Shown: in pieces, positions 37,648 to 45,751 of the stretch
Numbering within the stretch: position 1 is the stretch's first letter
Layout of the letters: every line of letters starts with the position of its first letter
Source: Weissella viridescens
GTDB lineage: Bacteria > Bacillota > Bacilli > Lactobacillales > Lactobacillaceae
Reading direction: 5' to 3'
DNA length: 57,139 nt
NCBI RefSeq assembly: GCF_003862435.1
Contig: NZ_RHGY01000002.1
Location: forward strand, 103,723 to 160,861
Notes under the pieces: model-generated
What the model saw: the letters and a program-made list of their open reading frames with translations, nothing else
The model's database searches: none
Told to the model about the DNA's origin: nothing
Made by a program: the position numbers and the translations under genes

Positions 37648-37676
37648 ATATTAAAGGTTTTCTCATTTTATGTCAA
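37648..37676 (-). promoter_or_regulatory. Promoter of the aminotransferase-HicDH operon
   Basis: On the minus strand: perfect TTGACA (37676-37671), 17-bp spacer, TAATAT (37653-37648). The spacer holds AAATGAGAAAA, as in the paralogue 1 promoter. Confidence 0.75.
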
Positions 37677-37826
37677 ATCGTTTTGAATCCTTGCTGTCAT
37701 GCAGATGATTGCCCATTTTTTGTTCAAGAAAACTTGTGATGATTGTGGGTAAATTCGTATTTCAAAAAAGAACAATGTATAATAAAGGTATAGTGAATGT
37801 TGGCTATGTCTATACGGAGGTATCTC

Positions 37827-38864
37827 ATGATTACGAAGGCACATTTTGGCGAAGTTTCAGGAAAGCCAGTTGAAAAGTATACGATTGAAAACAAGCATCA
37901 AACCCGCTTAAGCGTGCTCACTTTTGCTGGCATTGTTCAGGAATTTTCTGTGATTGATGGTGGTGAACGCGTTGACCTCATTTTGTCATCTGATCGCATT
38001 GAAGGATTTTCGGAGAATACGTACAACATCAACCGTGTGATTGGTCGGACTGCCGGTCGTATTACCAAGGGAACTTGGACACAAGACGGCGTGACACACC
38101 ATGTCCCAACGAACGATGGTGAAAACACGTTGCACAGTGGGCCTGAAGGTGTGGGAACCCACTTCTTTGACGTAAAGTCAGTTGATGAAGATAAGAATCA
38201 GCTCCAATTAACGTATACGGCCCTTGAATCAGTTGATGGTTTCCCAGGTGATCTTGAAATTACGGTGACATACACTTTGACGGAAGATGATACCGTTGAC
38301 GTTACCTTTACTGGTCACCAAACCAAACAAGCTGGTGTCTTTAATCCAACCGTCCACATGTACTTTAACTTGGCCAACCCAGGGATTACCGATTTGGCTG
38401 ATCATGATTTATTCATTAACGCTGACCAACACTTGGCCGTTAATGCTGAAAAGTGCCCAACCGGTGAACTCATTGAAAATGCTGGAACGCCATTCGACTT
38501 AAAACATCATCATGATTTGGGTGAAATTTTGCCTGAATTAAAGAAGACGACTGTCGAACAAGGATTTGATGACGTCTTTAAGGTTCCCGTTGATCAAAAA
38601 GCGATTTCTGCTCAAATTACTGATCGTGTTTCAGGACGTCATGTCGCCATTCATTCAGACCGTAACGGAATTGTTGCCTTTACCGAAAGCCAAATCGGCA
38701 ATGACGTGAAGTACTTAAACCTTGGTGAGAGTAAGCCATGGATGGCTGTCGCGCTTGAGGCACAAACGTTACCAGATAGTGAAAACCACCCTGAATTAGG
38801 GGATGTTTCAATCGCTGCAGATGAAACTCAGGAATATCACATTCAATACGTTTACGGTAAATAG
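37827..38864 (+). CDS. galM: Aldose 1-epimerase
   Basis: A 345-aa mutarotase interconverting alpha and beta anomers of galactose or glucose. NDGENTLHSGPEG holds the substrate-binding Asn and His region, TVHMYFNLANPG is the HxYFNL motif, and VALEAQTLPDSENHPE carries the catalytic Glu. The start at 37827 is set by GGAGG at 37816-37820; a ten-residue extension is unsupported. TATAAT at 37778-37783 with a poor -35 is the likely promoter. It is a single gene with a terminator; no other galactose gene is nearby. Confidence 0.94.
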   Translation: MITKAHFGEVSGKPVEKYTIENKHQTRLSVLTFAGIVQEFSVIDGGERVDLILSSDRIEGFSENTYNINRVIGRTAGRITKGTWTQDGVTHHVPTNDGENTLHSGPEGVGTHFFDVKSVDEDKNQLQLTYTALESVDGFPGDLEITVTYTLTEDDTVDVTFTGHQTKQAGVFNPTVHMYFNLANPGITDLADHDLFINADQHLAVNAEKCPTGELIENAGTPFDLKHHHDLGEILPELKKTTVEQGFDDVFKVPVDQKAISAQITDRVSGRHVAIHSDRNGIVAFTESQIGNDVKYLNLGESKPWMAVALEAQTLPDSENHPELGDVSIAADETQEYHIQYVYGK

Positions 38865-38876
38865 ATTTAAATAAAC

Positions 38877-38917
38877 AAAAAGTCTGCTCTCGGATTAATC
38901 CGAAAACAGACTTTTTT
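38877..38917. terminator. Terminator after galM (bidirectional sequence)
   Basis: Outer stem AAAAAGTCTG / CAGACTTTTT (38877-38886 with 38907-38916) with an inner TCGGATTAATCCGA. It may also end the small minus-strand membrane gene that stops at 38932. Confidence 0.85.
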
Positions 38918-38931
38918 ATGCCTTCACTGTG

Positions 38932-39084
38932 TTATTCAATAAAGAGACTGACAACTAGTAGGAGAAGGCCCACAAGCGGGATGGCATTGAAATACTTACC
39001 TTCACCAATTTTGAAGTAGCGTAGAACAATCCACAGTAGGACAAGCGCGCAGCCAGAAAATGCGATGATATTTTGAATGGTCAT
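38932..39084 (-). CDS. Small 50-aa membrane protein, function unknown
   Basis: Fifty codons on the minus strand from ATG at 39084 to TAA at 38932-38934. The protein has two hydrophobic segments (residues 3-22, ending LVLLWIVLRY, and 33-49, IPLVGLLLLVVSLFI) separated by a short basic turn KIGEGKYFN, giving a hairpin membrane topology. GAGGTG lies just upstream of the ATG. The gene has good structure for its size and a terminator on its 3' side, so it is likely real, but no function can be assigned. Confidence 0.65.
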   Translation of the reverse strand: MTIQNIIAFSGCALVLLWIVLRYFKIGEGKYFNAIPLVGLLLLVVSLFIE

Positions 39085-39427
39085 GGGACACCTCATGTGT
39101 TTTTTTGTTTGGCACTATCCTAGCATGTTTGTGGGGATGGGGACAAATAGAGAATAGCTTATACTATTCAAAGCTCCTTATTCACAATGTGCGAAATGAA
39201 TATCTTTTGGCAGAGTGATCATACCTGCAAAATAATATAAAGGGACTCAAGCTACTTTCCACGCCAATACGTTGTCAGTATAATAAGATTTGTATGGGGA
39301 CTCTAATTCACATTGCTTTATTCCTTCGAAACATGAGGAATATTATGTTTGTAAGGATAATTTAATTTCAACATAGTCCATTAAAATAGTTTTTTGTAAT
39401 ACTCGTTCTTTAATAAGGAGGGTGAAG
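39085..39427. other. Gene-poor intergenic region
   Basis: No convincing gene. Contains a 6-bp inverted repeat GAATAG/CTATTC (39152-39169) and a TATAAT (39279-39284) with a weak -35, which may drive the small downstream gene with a leader of about 140 nt. Confidence 0.4.
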
Positions 39428-39666
39428 ATGAAAAAGGATAGGTGGGGAACACCATTAATACTCCTAGCTTTTGTGCTAGGCCTAGTCATTCCAATAATAC
39501 AAACGAAGTAGTTCTTTCATTCACTAATATGGTTGCTTATGTTGACTGGTTTATTGAATACGAGAGTAAATCTACAGAAATTGGATTTGATTTAAAAGGT
39601 AACCCCCTTCCGCCGATATATCCGATGGAAGACATTATTGATAGTCTTGCATATCAAGTAGACTAG
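39428..39666 (+). pseudogene. Frameshifted small membrane/secreted protein gene
   Basis: A near-ideal binding site AAGGAGGG leads to ATG 39428, which opens a 27-codon frame: a basic start (MKKDRWG), a hydrophobic stretch (TPLILLAFVLGLVIPII) and a TAG at 39509-39511. In the -1 frame the sequence stays open through 39666 with a protein-like C-terminal part (NEVVLSFTNMVAYVDWF, ending DSLAYQVD). A single-base indel near 39495-39505 would fuse both into one protein of about 80 residues with an N-terminal signal or anchor. Alternatively the 27-aa peptide is itself the product. No family is recognised. Confidence 0.45.
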
Positions 39667-40081
39667 TTGATGAAAAATACAAACTAAATTATTTTTCATA
39701 TATGGACCTGAATATGTCCCAAAACGGTTCTTTTTTTATACCATAATTACGTACGGGAGTACCTCCGTTCACTTAAAAGATTGAACGAATGATTGTAACT
39801 GGCAACACTTTTAGAAGAAACACAAATAACTGAATCCAAATTATGTTCAAATTTTTCTCATAACAGCAAACAGTCTTAAGACTGTGATCGTATCCAAAAA
39901 AATTCATTTATGACATAGTTCCTTAACCAGGCGCTTTTTAATTTATCTTTAACCGAAAATGGACTATAATTAAAAGTTACAAGAACAAGTTCAGATAGCA
40001 ATTGTAAATTGATAAAAATGTTAGCCCAAAAGTTAGCCTTATGAAACGCAAATACTGTCACATCAAGGGAAGGAGCACCAC
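39667..40081 (+). promoter_or_regulatory. Intergenic region upstream of mutM
   Basis: Contains a T-rich stretch at about 39730, a perfect 16-bp palindrome (39870-39885) and a TATAAT (39965-39970) inside GGACTATAATTAAA, an exact repeat of the string at 6700-6713. AAGGAG lies just before mutM. No gene is supported here on either strand. Confidence 0.4.
39870..39885. repeat. Perfect 16-bp palindrome ACAGTCTTAAGACTGT
   Basis: Fully symmetric, with no spacer. It lies about 80 bp upstream of the proposed mutM -10 box. A length of 16 bp with no loop favours a dimeric protein-binding site over an RNA hairpin. Confidence 0.5.
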
Positions 40082-40915
40082 ATGCCCGAACTACCAGAAG
40101 TTGAAACTGTCCGCCGAGGTCTTAATCGGCTCGTTAAAGGTCATACAATCCTAGGAACTGAAGTCCGTTGGCCAAAAACGGTCTCAAACATGTCCCCAGA
40201 AGAATTCGATGCTGAATTAACGGGGCGTAAAATTGAAACGGTTGATCGGCGTGGTAAGTACCTATTATTCCGACTATCTGGCGACATGACGATGGTGTCC
40301 CATCTCCGCATGGAAGGTGCATACTACACAGTTCCTGCTGGTACTGAACCAGGTAAGCATGATTTGGTAACTTTCCACCTTGATGAAAAAGTTGATTTAC
40401 TCTATCGTGATACCCGTAAGTTTGGTCGCATGACCTTAGTGAAAAATTCAGAACTTGGCCATGTGCCAGGGCTTTCAACACTAGGTCCAGAACCAACGGA
40501 AAAGGATTTAACCTTTGCGTATATGAAAGAAATCTTTAATAAGTCGCATGGACGCATCAAACCATTCTTATTGGACCAAAGCCACATTGCAGGTATTGGC
40601 AATATTTATGCTGATGAAACACTTTGGCAGAGCAAGATACATCCAAAAACGCACACTGACACGTTGACCGATGATGAAATTAAATTACTTCGTGAAAATA
40701 TTATTAACGAAATGACCCGTTCAATCGAACATCATGGAACCACCGTTCATAGTTTTACGAATGTCTTCGGTGAAGCAGGAGAATTCCAAAATGAATTGGA
40801 AGTTTATGGACGTGCAGGAGAACCCTGTTTACGTTGTGGCACAACCTTGAAAAAGATTAAGGTCGCACAGCGGGGGACAACGTTCTGTCCACATTGCCAA
40901 ATTGAAAAGGATTAA
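40082..40915 (+). CDS. mutM: Formamidopyrimidine-DNA glycosylase
   Basis: A 277-aa base-excision glycosylase/AP lyase removing 8-oxoguanine and formamidopyrimidines. The catalytic N-terminus PELPEVETVRRGL (Pro2, Glu3), the Lys in DRRGKYLLF, the helix-two-turn-helix segment LLDQSHIAGIGNIYADE, and the C-terminal zinc finger with CLRCG and FCPHCQ are complete. It is first in a compact set, with coaE starting 2 nt later. In many Lactobacillales mutM follows polA directly; here polA is 35 kb away. Confidence 0.97.
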   Translation: MPELPEVETVRRGLNRLVKGHTILGTEVRWPKTVSNMSPEEFDAELTGRKIETVDRRGKYLLFRLSGDMTMVSHLRMEGAYYTVPAGTEPGKHDLVTFHLDEKVDLLYRDTRKFGRMTLVKNSELGHVPGLSTLGPEPTEKDLTFAYMKEIFNKSHGRIKPFLLDQSHIAGIGNIYADETLWQSKIHPKTHTDTLTDDEIKLLRENIINEMTRSIEHHGTTVHSFTNVFGEAGEFQNELEVYGRAGEPCLRCGTTLKKIKVAQRGTTFCPHCQIEKD

Positions 40916-40917
40916 TC

Positions 40918-41532
40918 ATGTTTAGATTAGGTCTAACTGGTGGCATCGCCACAGGAAAATCAACAGTTTCAAAATATCTCAAAGAACGAAAGGGTCTGCC
41001 TGTTTTAGATGCGGATGCCATTGCGCACCAAATCATGGGACCAAATCAGCCTATTTTGACAGACATTTCTGATACTTTTGGACCTGAATATATCAATGAT
41101 GATGGTAGTCTGAATCGTCAAAAACTTGGCGCACTTGTTTTTAATGATGACAACGCTCGACAACAACTAGATGATTTAACGCATCCACGCATTTTTAGTA
41201 CGTTCGAATCACGGATGCAAGAGCTAGAAAGGGCCGGTACGTCAATCGCTGTGCTGGATATTCCATTACTTTTTGAAAATGAACAACGGTTAACTTATGA
41301 CGCAATTGCCGTGGTCGTCACGACTGAGCATATCCAGCTCGAACGATTAATGCATCGCAATGGCTTATCTAAGACAGAGGCAAAAGCGCGTATAGCCGCT
41401 CAGATGCCACTTGATGAAAAAAAAGCTAATGCAGATTACGTGATTCAAAACAATGGTTCCAAGACAGAGACATACAAACAGGTTGATCAGATGCTTAACC
41501 AAATTAAACAAACAATCGTCGAAAGGAGCTAG
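40918..41532 (+). CDS. coaE: Dephospho-CoA kinase
   Basis: A 204-aa kinase for the last step of CoA synthesis. The P-loop GLTGGIATGKSTVSKYL starts at about residue 5, followed by VLDADAIAHQ, HPRIF and DIPLLFEN, all CoaE motifs. It is translationally packed between mutM and dnaB. The nrdR gene often found after coaE in this gene order is absent. Confidence 0.96.
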   Translation: MFRLGLTGGIATGKSTVSKYLKERKGLPVLDADAIAHQIMGPNQPILTDISDTFGPEYINDDGSLNRQKLGALVFNDDNARQQLDDLTHPRIFSTFESRMQELERAGTSIAVLDIPLLFENEQRLTYDAIAVVVTTEHIQLERLMHRNGLSKTEAKARIAAQMPLDEKKANADYVIQNNGSKTETYKQVDQMLNQIKQTIVERS

Positions 41533-41535
41533 TCT

Positions 41536-42897
41536 ATGGGAGAATTTTCTTTACAACAACAATATCGCGTCATTAGTGACACTGCATTGACGATACCTGA
41601 CATTCAGGCGCTCACACAGGTTTATTTGCCAATCATCGGTCATGAAGCATTCACGTTGTACATGACGCTAGCTTGCTATCCACATGATGACCAACGAACC
41701 TTTGTCCACACTGAGCTCCTTGATCAAGCCGGTTTAACACATCATTCATTTTTGGATGCACGTGGTCGCCTTGAGGGAATTGGTTTGATGAAGACCTATC
41801 AGCAAGACTTAACCATGAAAACACAATGGGTTTATGAAATGCTTGAGCCCATGTCAACTCGGGCATTCTTGTCTGATGACACCCTAGCTAGTTTGTTAGC
41901 GCATTACTTAGGCGAGGAAACATTTACCCAATTAGTTGCCGATACCTTACCAGAAAAGAAAGAAGTTCCTGGGAAAAACGTCACAGCTTCTTTCTTTGAC
42001 CTAATCGGGGCTGACTCGTTTAAGCAAATGAAGTCACCTGTAACGAAACCAGATCGACTTGCGCCTGTTCAAAAAGATATTAAAGCAGCTAATAAGTCAC
42101 TCAACTTGGACTTAATGTCACAAATGCTTAAATCGTTTAATGTGTCACTTCGCGACTTAAAGACAAATGAAGCGGCACTCCAAGTTGAAAAAGAATTATA
42201 TGGATTGGATGACGTGGCTCTCGTCCGCCAAATTCAACAAAGTGTCACTGCTGACCATCAAATTGATATGAAACGCTTGCGTAATAACTTGAAACAACAA
42301 ACTTTGGCAAGCCAACGCCAACCGGTAGCAGATTCTATGCCAACTGCTATCAATGAAACTGATAACACTACAGATAACACTACAGATAACGCTACTGTAA
42401 CACCTTCAAAAAATCCAGCTCAGGTGTTCCTTGACCAGGTCAAGAACACTGCACCTGTTGCTTATTTAAAAGCATTACGTCAAGCACGAGGTGGTTTCAT
42501 TACAGATAGCGAATTGAAAGTATTGCAAGATACAGCGCAATTAAATCGTTTACCTAATGAAGTCATTAATGTGATTTTATATGAACTTACTGTCGTTGAA
42601 GGACGATCAACCATTAGTCGTAATTTGATGCAAACAATTGTCAACGATTGGAGCCAAGCCGGTATTCAAAATGCAACGGGTGCGATAAAATATCTACAGG
42701 ACCGTCAAAAGAAACGTGCTGAAGCGCAAACTTCAACTAAGTCACGTTATCGTCAACAACGGCCACTTAAAAATGAGACGCCACCTGATTGGAAAAATCA
42801 AAAGGTGGAAGCAGCCACAGCTGAAGAACAAGCCGCTGCTTCACGTCAATTGGCTGCATTACGTGCAAAACGGAAACAGGAGGATAGTAAGTCATGA
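41536..42897 (+). CDS. dnaB: Replication initiation/membrane attachment protein DnaB
   Basis: A 453-aa protein of the Gram-positive DnaB family (not the helicase), which with DnaD and DnaI loads the replicative helicase at oriC and restart sites. The N-terminal winged-helix part includes LTIPDIQALTQVYLPIIGHEAFTLYMTLACY. The C-terminal DnaB/DnaD-type domain spans about residues 290-400 with FLDQVKNTAPVAYLKALRQARGGFITDSEL and VNDWSQAGIQNATGAIKYL. The linker contains a threefold NTTD-type repeat. The tail is highly charged. It overlaps dnaI by 4 nt. Confidence 0.93.
   Translation: MGEFSLQQQYRVISDTALTIPDIQALTQVYLPIIGHEAFTLYMTLACYPHDDQRTFVHTELLDQAGLTHHSFLDARGRLEGIGLMKTYQQDLTMKTQWVYEMLEPMSTRAFLSDDTLASLLAHYLGEETFTQLVADTLPEKKEVPGKNVTASFFDLIGADSFKQMKSPVTKPDRLAPVQKDIKAANKSLNLDLMSQMLKSFNVSLRDLKTNEAALQVEKELYGLDDVALVRQIQQSVTADHQIDMKRLRNNLKQQTLASQRQPVADSMPTAINETDNTTDNTTDNATVTPSKNPAQVFLDQVKNTAPVAYLKALRQARGGFITDSELKVLQDTAQLNRLPNEVINVILYELTVVEGRSTISRNLMQTIVNDWSQAGIQNATGAIKYLQDRQKKRAEAQTSTKSRYRQQRPLKNETPPDWKNQKVEAATAEEQAAASRQLAALRAKRKQEDSKS
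42361..42396 (+). repeat. In-frame 12-bp tandem repeat within dnaB
   Basis: Two exact copies of GATAACACTACA followed by a third degenerate copy GATAACGCTACT, encoding DNTTDNTTDNAT in the linker between the N- and C-terminal domains. Such repeats can change copy number by slippage without breaking the frame. Confidence 0.85.
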
Positions 42898-43844
42898 CCG
42901 AATCAGATTTAAATCAACCGCTTGATGTCGGCCAAGCCATGCGTAAAAGCATGCAAGAGAATCATTTAAACGCTCGCTATGCTGAAATGCAAAAAAAGGT
43001 GTTTGCTGATCCCGATATTAAAGCCTTCTTTACTGCACACTCTAATGAATTAACTCGCGAAATTGTGCAACGTGACTTTGCTAATTTGTATGAATTTTAT
43101 ACACAAAAGCAAAAGACTGACAATGATTCCGTTCACCGTGGCTATGAACCTGTTTTAGATTTTATTGATGGTCAAATTACCGTCTTATATCAGCCAAGTC
43201 GGGCAACGATTCAAGCCCAAAAACAGCAAGCCCGTGAGAATCTCGTTCATGCCATTCAAATGCCGAAACTAGTGACACGTGCAACCATGGATGATTTTTC
43301 AGATGTCAGCCCTGATCAAAGCAAAGCCGTAACTAAGGTCATCAGTTTCATCACTGAATACCTTGAAAAACCAAATGAATTTCATCGTGGGCTTTATCTC
43401 CATGGACCGTACGGGGTTGGTAAAACGCATCTAATGGGCGCTATGGCTAATGAACTAGCCGAATATGACGTGTCGGTGACCCTAGTCCACTTCCCAAGTT
43501 TTGCCGTTGAATTCCGAAATGGGATTAGTTCAAACAATAATAATAACCAAAAGCGTCTTGAAATGCTTCAAAAGGCAACTATTTTGGTACTAGATGATAT
43601 TGGGGCTGAATCCTTAACAGCATGGATTCGTGACGATATTTTGGGTGTGATTTTGGAATACCGCATGCAAAATGAGTTACCAACATTCTTTACTTCTAAT
43701 TTTTCAATGAATCAACTCGAAAAAGAACATTTAACGTCGACCAAAGATGGAAATGAACCAATCAAGGCCGCGCGAATTATGCAACGCATTCGCTTCTTAT
43801 CAGAAGAAGTGTTGATGTCGGGTGAGAATAAGCGGGTACAGTAA
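42894..43844 (+). CDS. dnaI: Primosomal protein DnaI (helicase loader)
   Basis: A 316-aa AAA+ loader of the replicative helicase. The N-terminal helicase-interacting region (residues 1-130) is followed by Walker A GPYGVGKTHLMGA, Walker B ILVLDDIGAESLTAW, sensor-1 LPTFFTSNFSM and the arginine-finger region AARIMQRIRFLSE. The gene overlaps dnaB by 4 nt (ATGA) and the next gene by 1 nt. Confidence 0.95.
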   Translation: MTESDLNQPLDVGQAMRKSMQENHLNARYAEMQKKVFADPDIKAFFTAHSNELTREIVQRDFANLYEFYTQKQKTDNDSVHRGYEPVLDFIDGQITVLYQPSRATIQAQKQQARENLVHAIQMPKLVTRATMDDFSDVSPDQSKAVTKVISFITEYLEKPNEFHRGLYLHGPYGVGKTHLMGAMANELAEYDVSVTLVHFPSFAVEFRNGISSNNNNNQKRLEMLQKATILVLDDIGAESLTAWIRDDILGVILEYRMQNELPTFFTSNFSMNQLEKEHLTSTKDGNEPIKAARIMQRIRFLSEEVLMSGENKRVQ

Positions 43845-44959
43845 TGCAATTTATAAAATCATATTTGAAAAAAACATGGCACGCTTGGCTAGCACTTTTC
43901 GTACTAGTTATTGGCGTGGCATGCTTTTTTTCTTTCAACGGTGCAATATATCATGATCCACTTGTTCGTGTTAGCCAAGTGACCACACATAAAACTGGAG
44001 CTGAGTCGGACCAATATGGCAATCATGTCAAAACCTATTCACAAAATATCACTGCTACATTCTTAAATACAAAGCAGGCCCATGAAACAACTCATTTTAC
44101 GAATACGTATGACACGTCTTATGCCTTAAATGAACCCGTCCGAAAGGGGCAACAGCTCTTCTTAACGCATGATGGTCGGGGACAATGGTCAATCAAGAAT
44201 GCTCGCCATGATACGCTTTGGATTCCGTTCGCGGTTTTCGTGCTTGGTAGCATGCTCATCCTAACGGGACGCCATGGTCGCTTGATGTTACTCACGTTAT
44301 TTATGAACGTTGGCTTATTTATCTTCTTTATTTGGCTTAACATTCAAATCCCGCACAGTAATGTCTTTGTCCTATTTATATTCTTTTCAATCCTAACGAC
44401 CATCCTAACACTTGGCTTGTTAATGGGATTTCGCTCAAAACAAACTTGGGTGATCATCTCAACGGTGCTCGCCACGAGCCTTGTGACCTTGAGTCTGAGT
44501 GGGTTCATTTTTTCCATGCTCCACAATCAAGGTGTTTATTATGAGCACATGGAATTTGTAACTGAAAATCCAGAGACGCTTTTCATGGCGATGACCTTAG
44601 TTGGAGTCTTAGGGGCAGTGATGGACGAAGCCACGGATATGACTGCTACGCTTTTTTCTTTAAAACGAGAACGACCTGACATTTCAAATTCTGAACTCAT
44701 TAAAGCTGGACGGAATATGGGGGGTGAAATTTTTGGTGCCCTTAATAACGTCCTTTTCTTAATCTTCATTGCCGAACAATTACCTATGGCCGTTCTTTTC
44801 CTAAGAAATGGCAATAATTGGTCGTTCACTTATATCAGTAATTTATCAATTGGGATGATTCAAACCCTCATCAGTGCCATCGGAATTGTTTTGACCGTGC
44901 CGATTGGATTACTTTGCTTCAAACTTTTGACACTTAAGCAGGGAGGCCACACACAATGA
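43844..44959 (+). CDS. YibE/F family membrane protein (long)
   Basis: A 371-aa polytopic protein. The N-terminal helix (about residues 15-32) is followed by a soluble extracytoplasmic part of about 85 residues, then about seven helices. The conserved YibE/F block GVLGAVMDEATDMTATLFSLKRERPDISNSELIKAGRNMGGEIFGALNNVLFL is present. The family is found as neighbouring gene pairs, and its function is not established. It overlaps both dnaI and the next YibE/F gene, so it is part of the mutM-dnaI transcript. Confidence 0.88.
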   Translation: MQFIKSYLKKTWHAWLALFVLVIGVACFFSFNGAIYHDPLVRVSQVTTHKTGAESDQYGNHVKTYSQNITATFLNTKQAHETTHFTNTYDTSYALNEPVRKGQQLFLTHDGRGQWSIKNARHDTLWIPFAVFVLGSMLILTGRHGRLMLLTLFMNVGLFIFFIWLNIQIPHSNVFVLFIFFSILTTILTLGLLMGFRSKQTWVIISTVLATSLVTLSLSGFIFSMLHNQGVYYEHMEFVTENPETLFMAMTLVGVLGAVMDEATDMTATLFSLKRERPDISNSELIKAGRNMGGEIFGALNNVLFLIFIAEQLPMAVLFLRNGNNWSFTYISNLSIGMIQTLISAIGIVLTVPIGLLCFKLLTLKQGGHTQ

Positions 44960-45711
44960 ATGTCACAATCGCGTTAGCATTAATTTTATTTGTCTTGATG
45001 ATTATCATTGGTGGTGCCAGAGGCTTAGGTGCCTTCGTGAGTTTGTGGATTAATTTTCTAGTCTTAGCTGTTGTCATCACCTTAATCAGCTTTTCCTTTA
45101 ATCCATTTTGGGTCCTCTTAATCGGAGGGGGCATCATTTTGACCATTACCGTCATTAGTACTGGGATTGATGAAGATGCAACGAGCCTTGCCTTATCCGT
45201 CAGCTTCATTGTCATGCTCATTTTATTAGCCTTAATTGTGCCGATTGAGCATTTGGCGCTGTCTGGAGGCTTTTCCGTCGAGAACAGCGAGGAACTGGAA
45301 GGCTTGTCACTCGGGATTAGTGTGCCATTTACCACTCTGGGTATCTGTGCAGCGCTATTGGCAACACTTGGGGCCATTGCTGAAGCTGCAGTCGCTATTG
45401 CGGCCGGATTAAGTGAATTAAAAGCTGATCAAACGACCATTGATTTACCAACACTTGCAAAAGCGGGTCAAAATTTAGGGCAGGAGATAGTTGGAACGGC
45501 GGTAAATACAGTTCTATTTGGCTATTTGGCCGATTTCTTAAGTCTGTCATTATTGTTTACGCGCTTAAATTACAGCTTTGCAGAGATTATCAATACAAAA
45601 CTATTTACTGCGTCAATGCTATCTTTGCTTTACTCGGTCCTTGGTGTCGTCTTGGTTTTACCGTTTACCATTTTGCTGTTCTATTATCAAAACCGGAAGC
45701 ATGTCCATTAA
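44956..45711 (+). CDS. YibE/F family membrane protein (short)
   Basis: A 251-aa partner of the preceding protein, with about six helices and the same conserved block in the form ATLGAIAEAAVAIAAGLSELKADQTTIDLPTLAKAGQNLGQEIVGTAVNTVLFGYL. It lacks the soluble N-terminal domain. The 4-nt overlap suggests that the two proteins form a complex in the membrane. Function unknown. Confidence 0.88.
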   Translation: MNVTIALALILFVLMIIIGGARGLGAFVSLWINFLVLAVVITLISFSFNPFWVLLIGGGIILTITVISTGIDEDATSLALSVSFIVMLILLALIVPIEHLALSGGFSVENSEELEGLSLGISVPFTTLGICAALLATLGAIAEAAVAIAAGLSELKADQTTIDLPTLAKAGQNLGQEIVGTAVNTVLFGYLADFLSLSLLFTRLNYSFAEIINTKLFTASMLSLLYSVLGVVLVLPFTILLFYYQNRKHVH

Positions 45712-45751
45712 TTTTTACAAAAAAGCCGAAAACACAGGTTTTCAATAGGAA

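Noticed and set aside
39428-39666. Programmed -1 ribosomal frameshift in the small gene
   Set aside because: No slippery heptamer or clear downstream structure at the junction; a mutation or short independent peptide is simpler.
39876-40061. 61-codon minus-strand reading frame upstream of mutM
   Set aside because: No ribosome-binding site, unusual composition, and it crosses the mutM promoter and half of the 16-bp palindrome.
44934-45377. 147-codon minus-strand frame opposite the short YibE/F gene
   Set aside because: It mirrors the codon pattern of a clear membrane-protein gene on the plus strand and has no supporting start signal.
45728-45743. Terminator after the YibE/F pair
   Set aside because: GAAAAC/GTTTTC forms only a 6-bp stem and no T-tract follows on the plus strand; it would read as a terminator only on the minus strand, where no gene ends.
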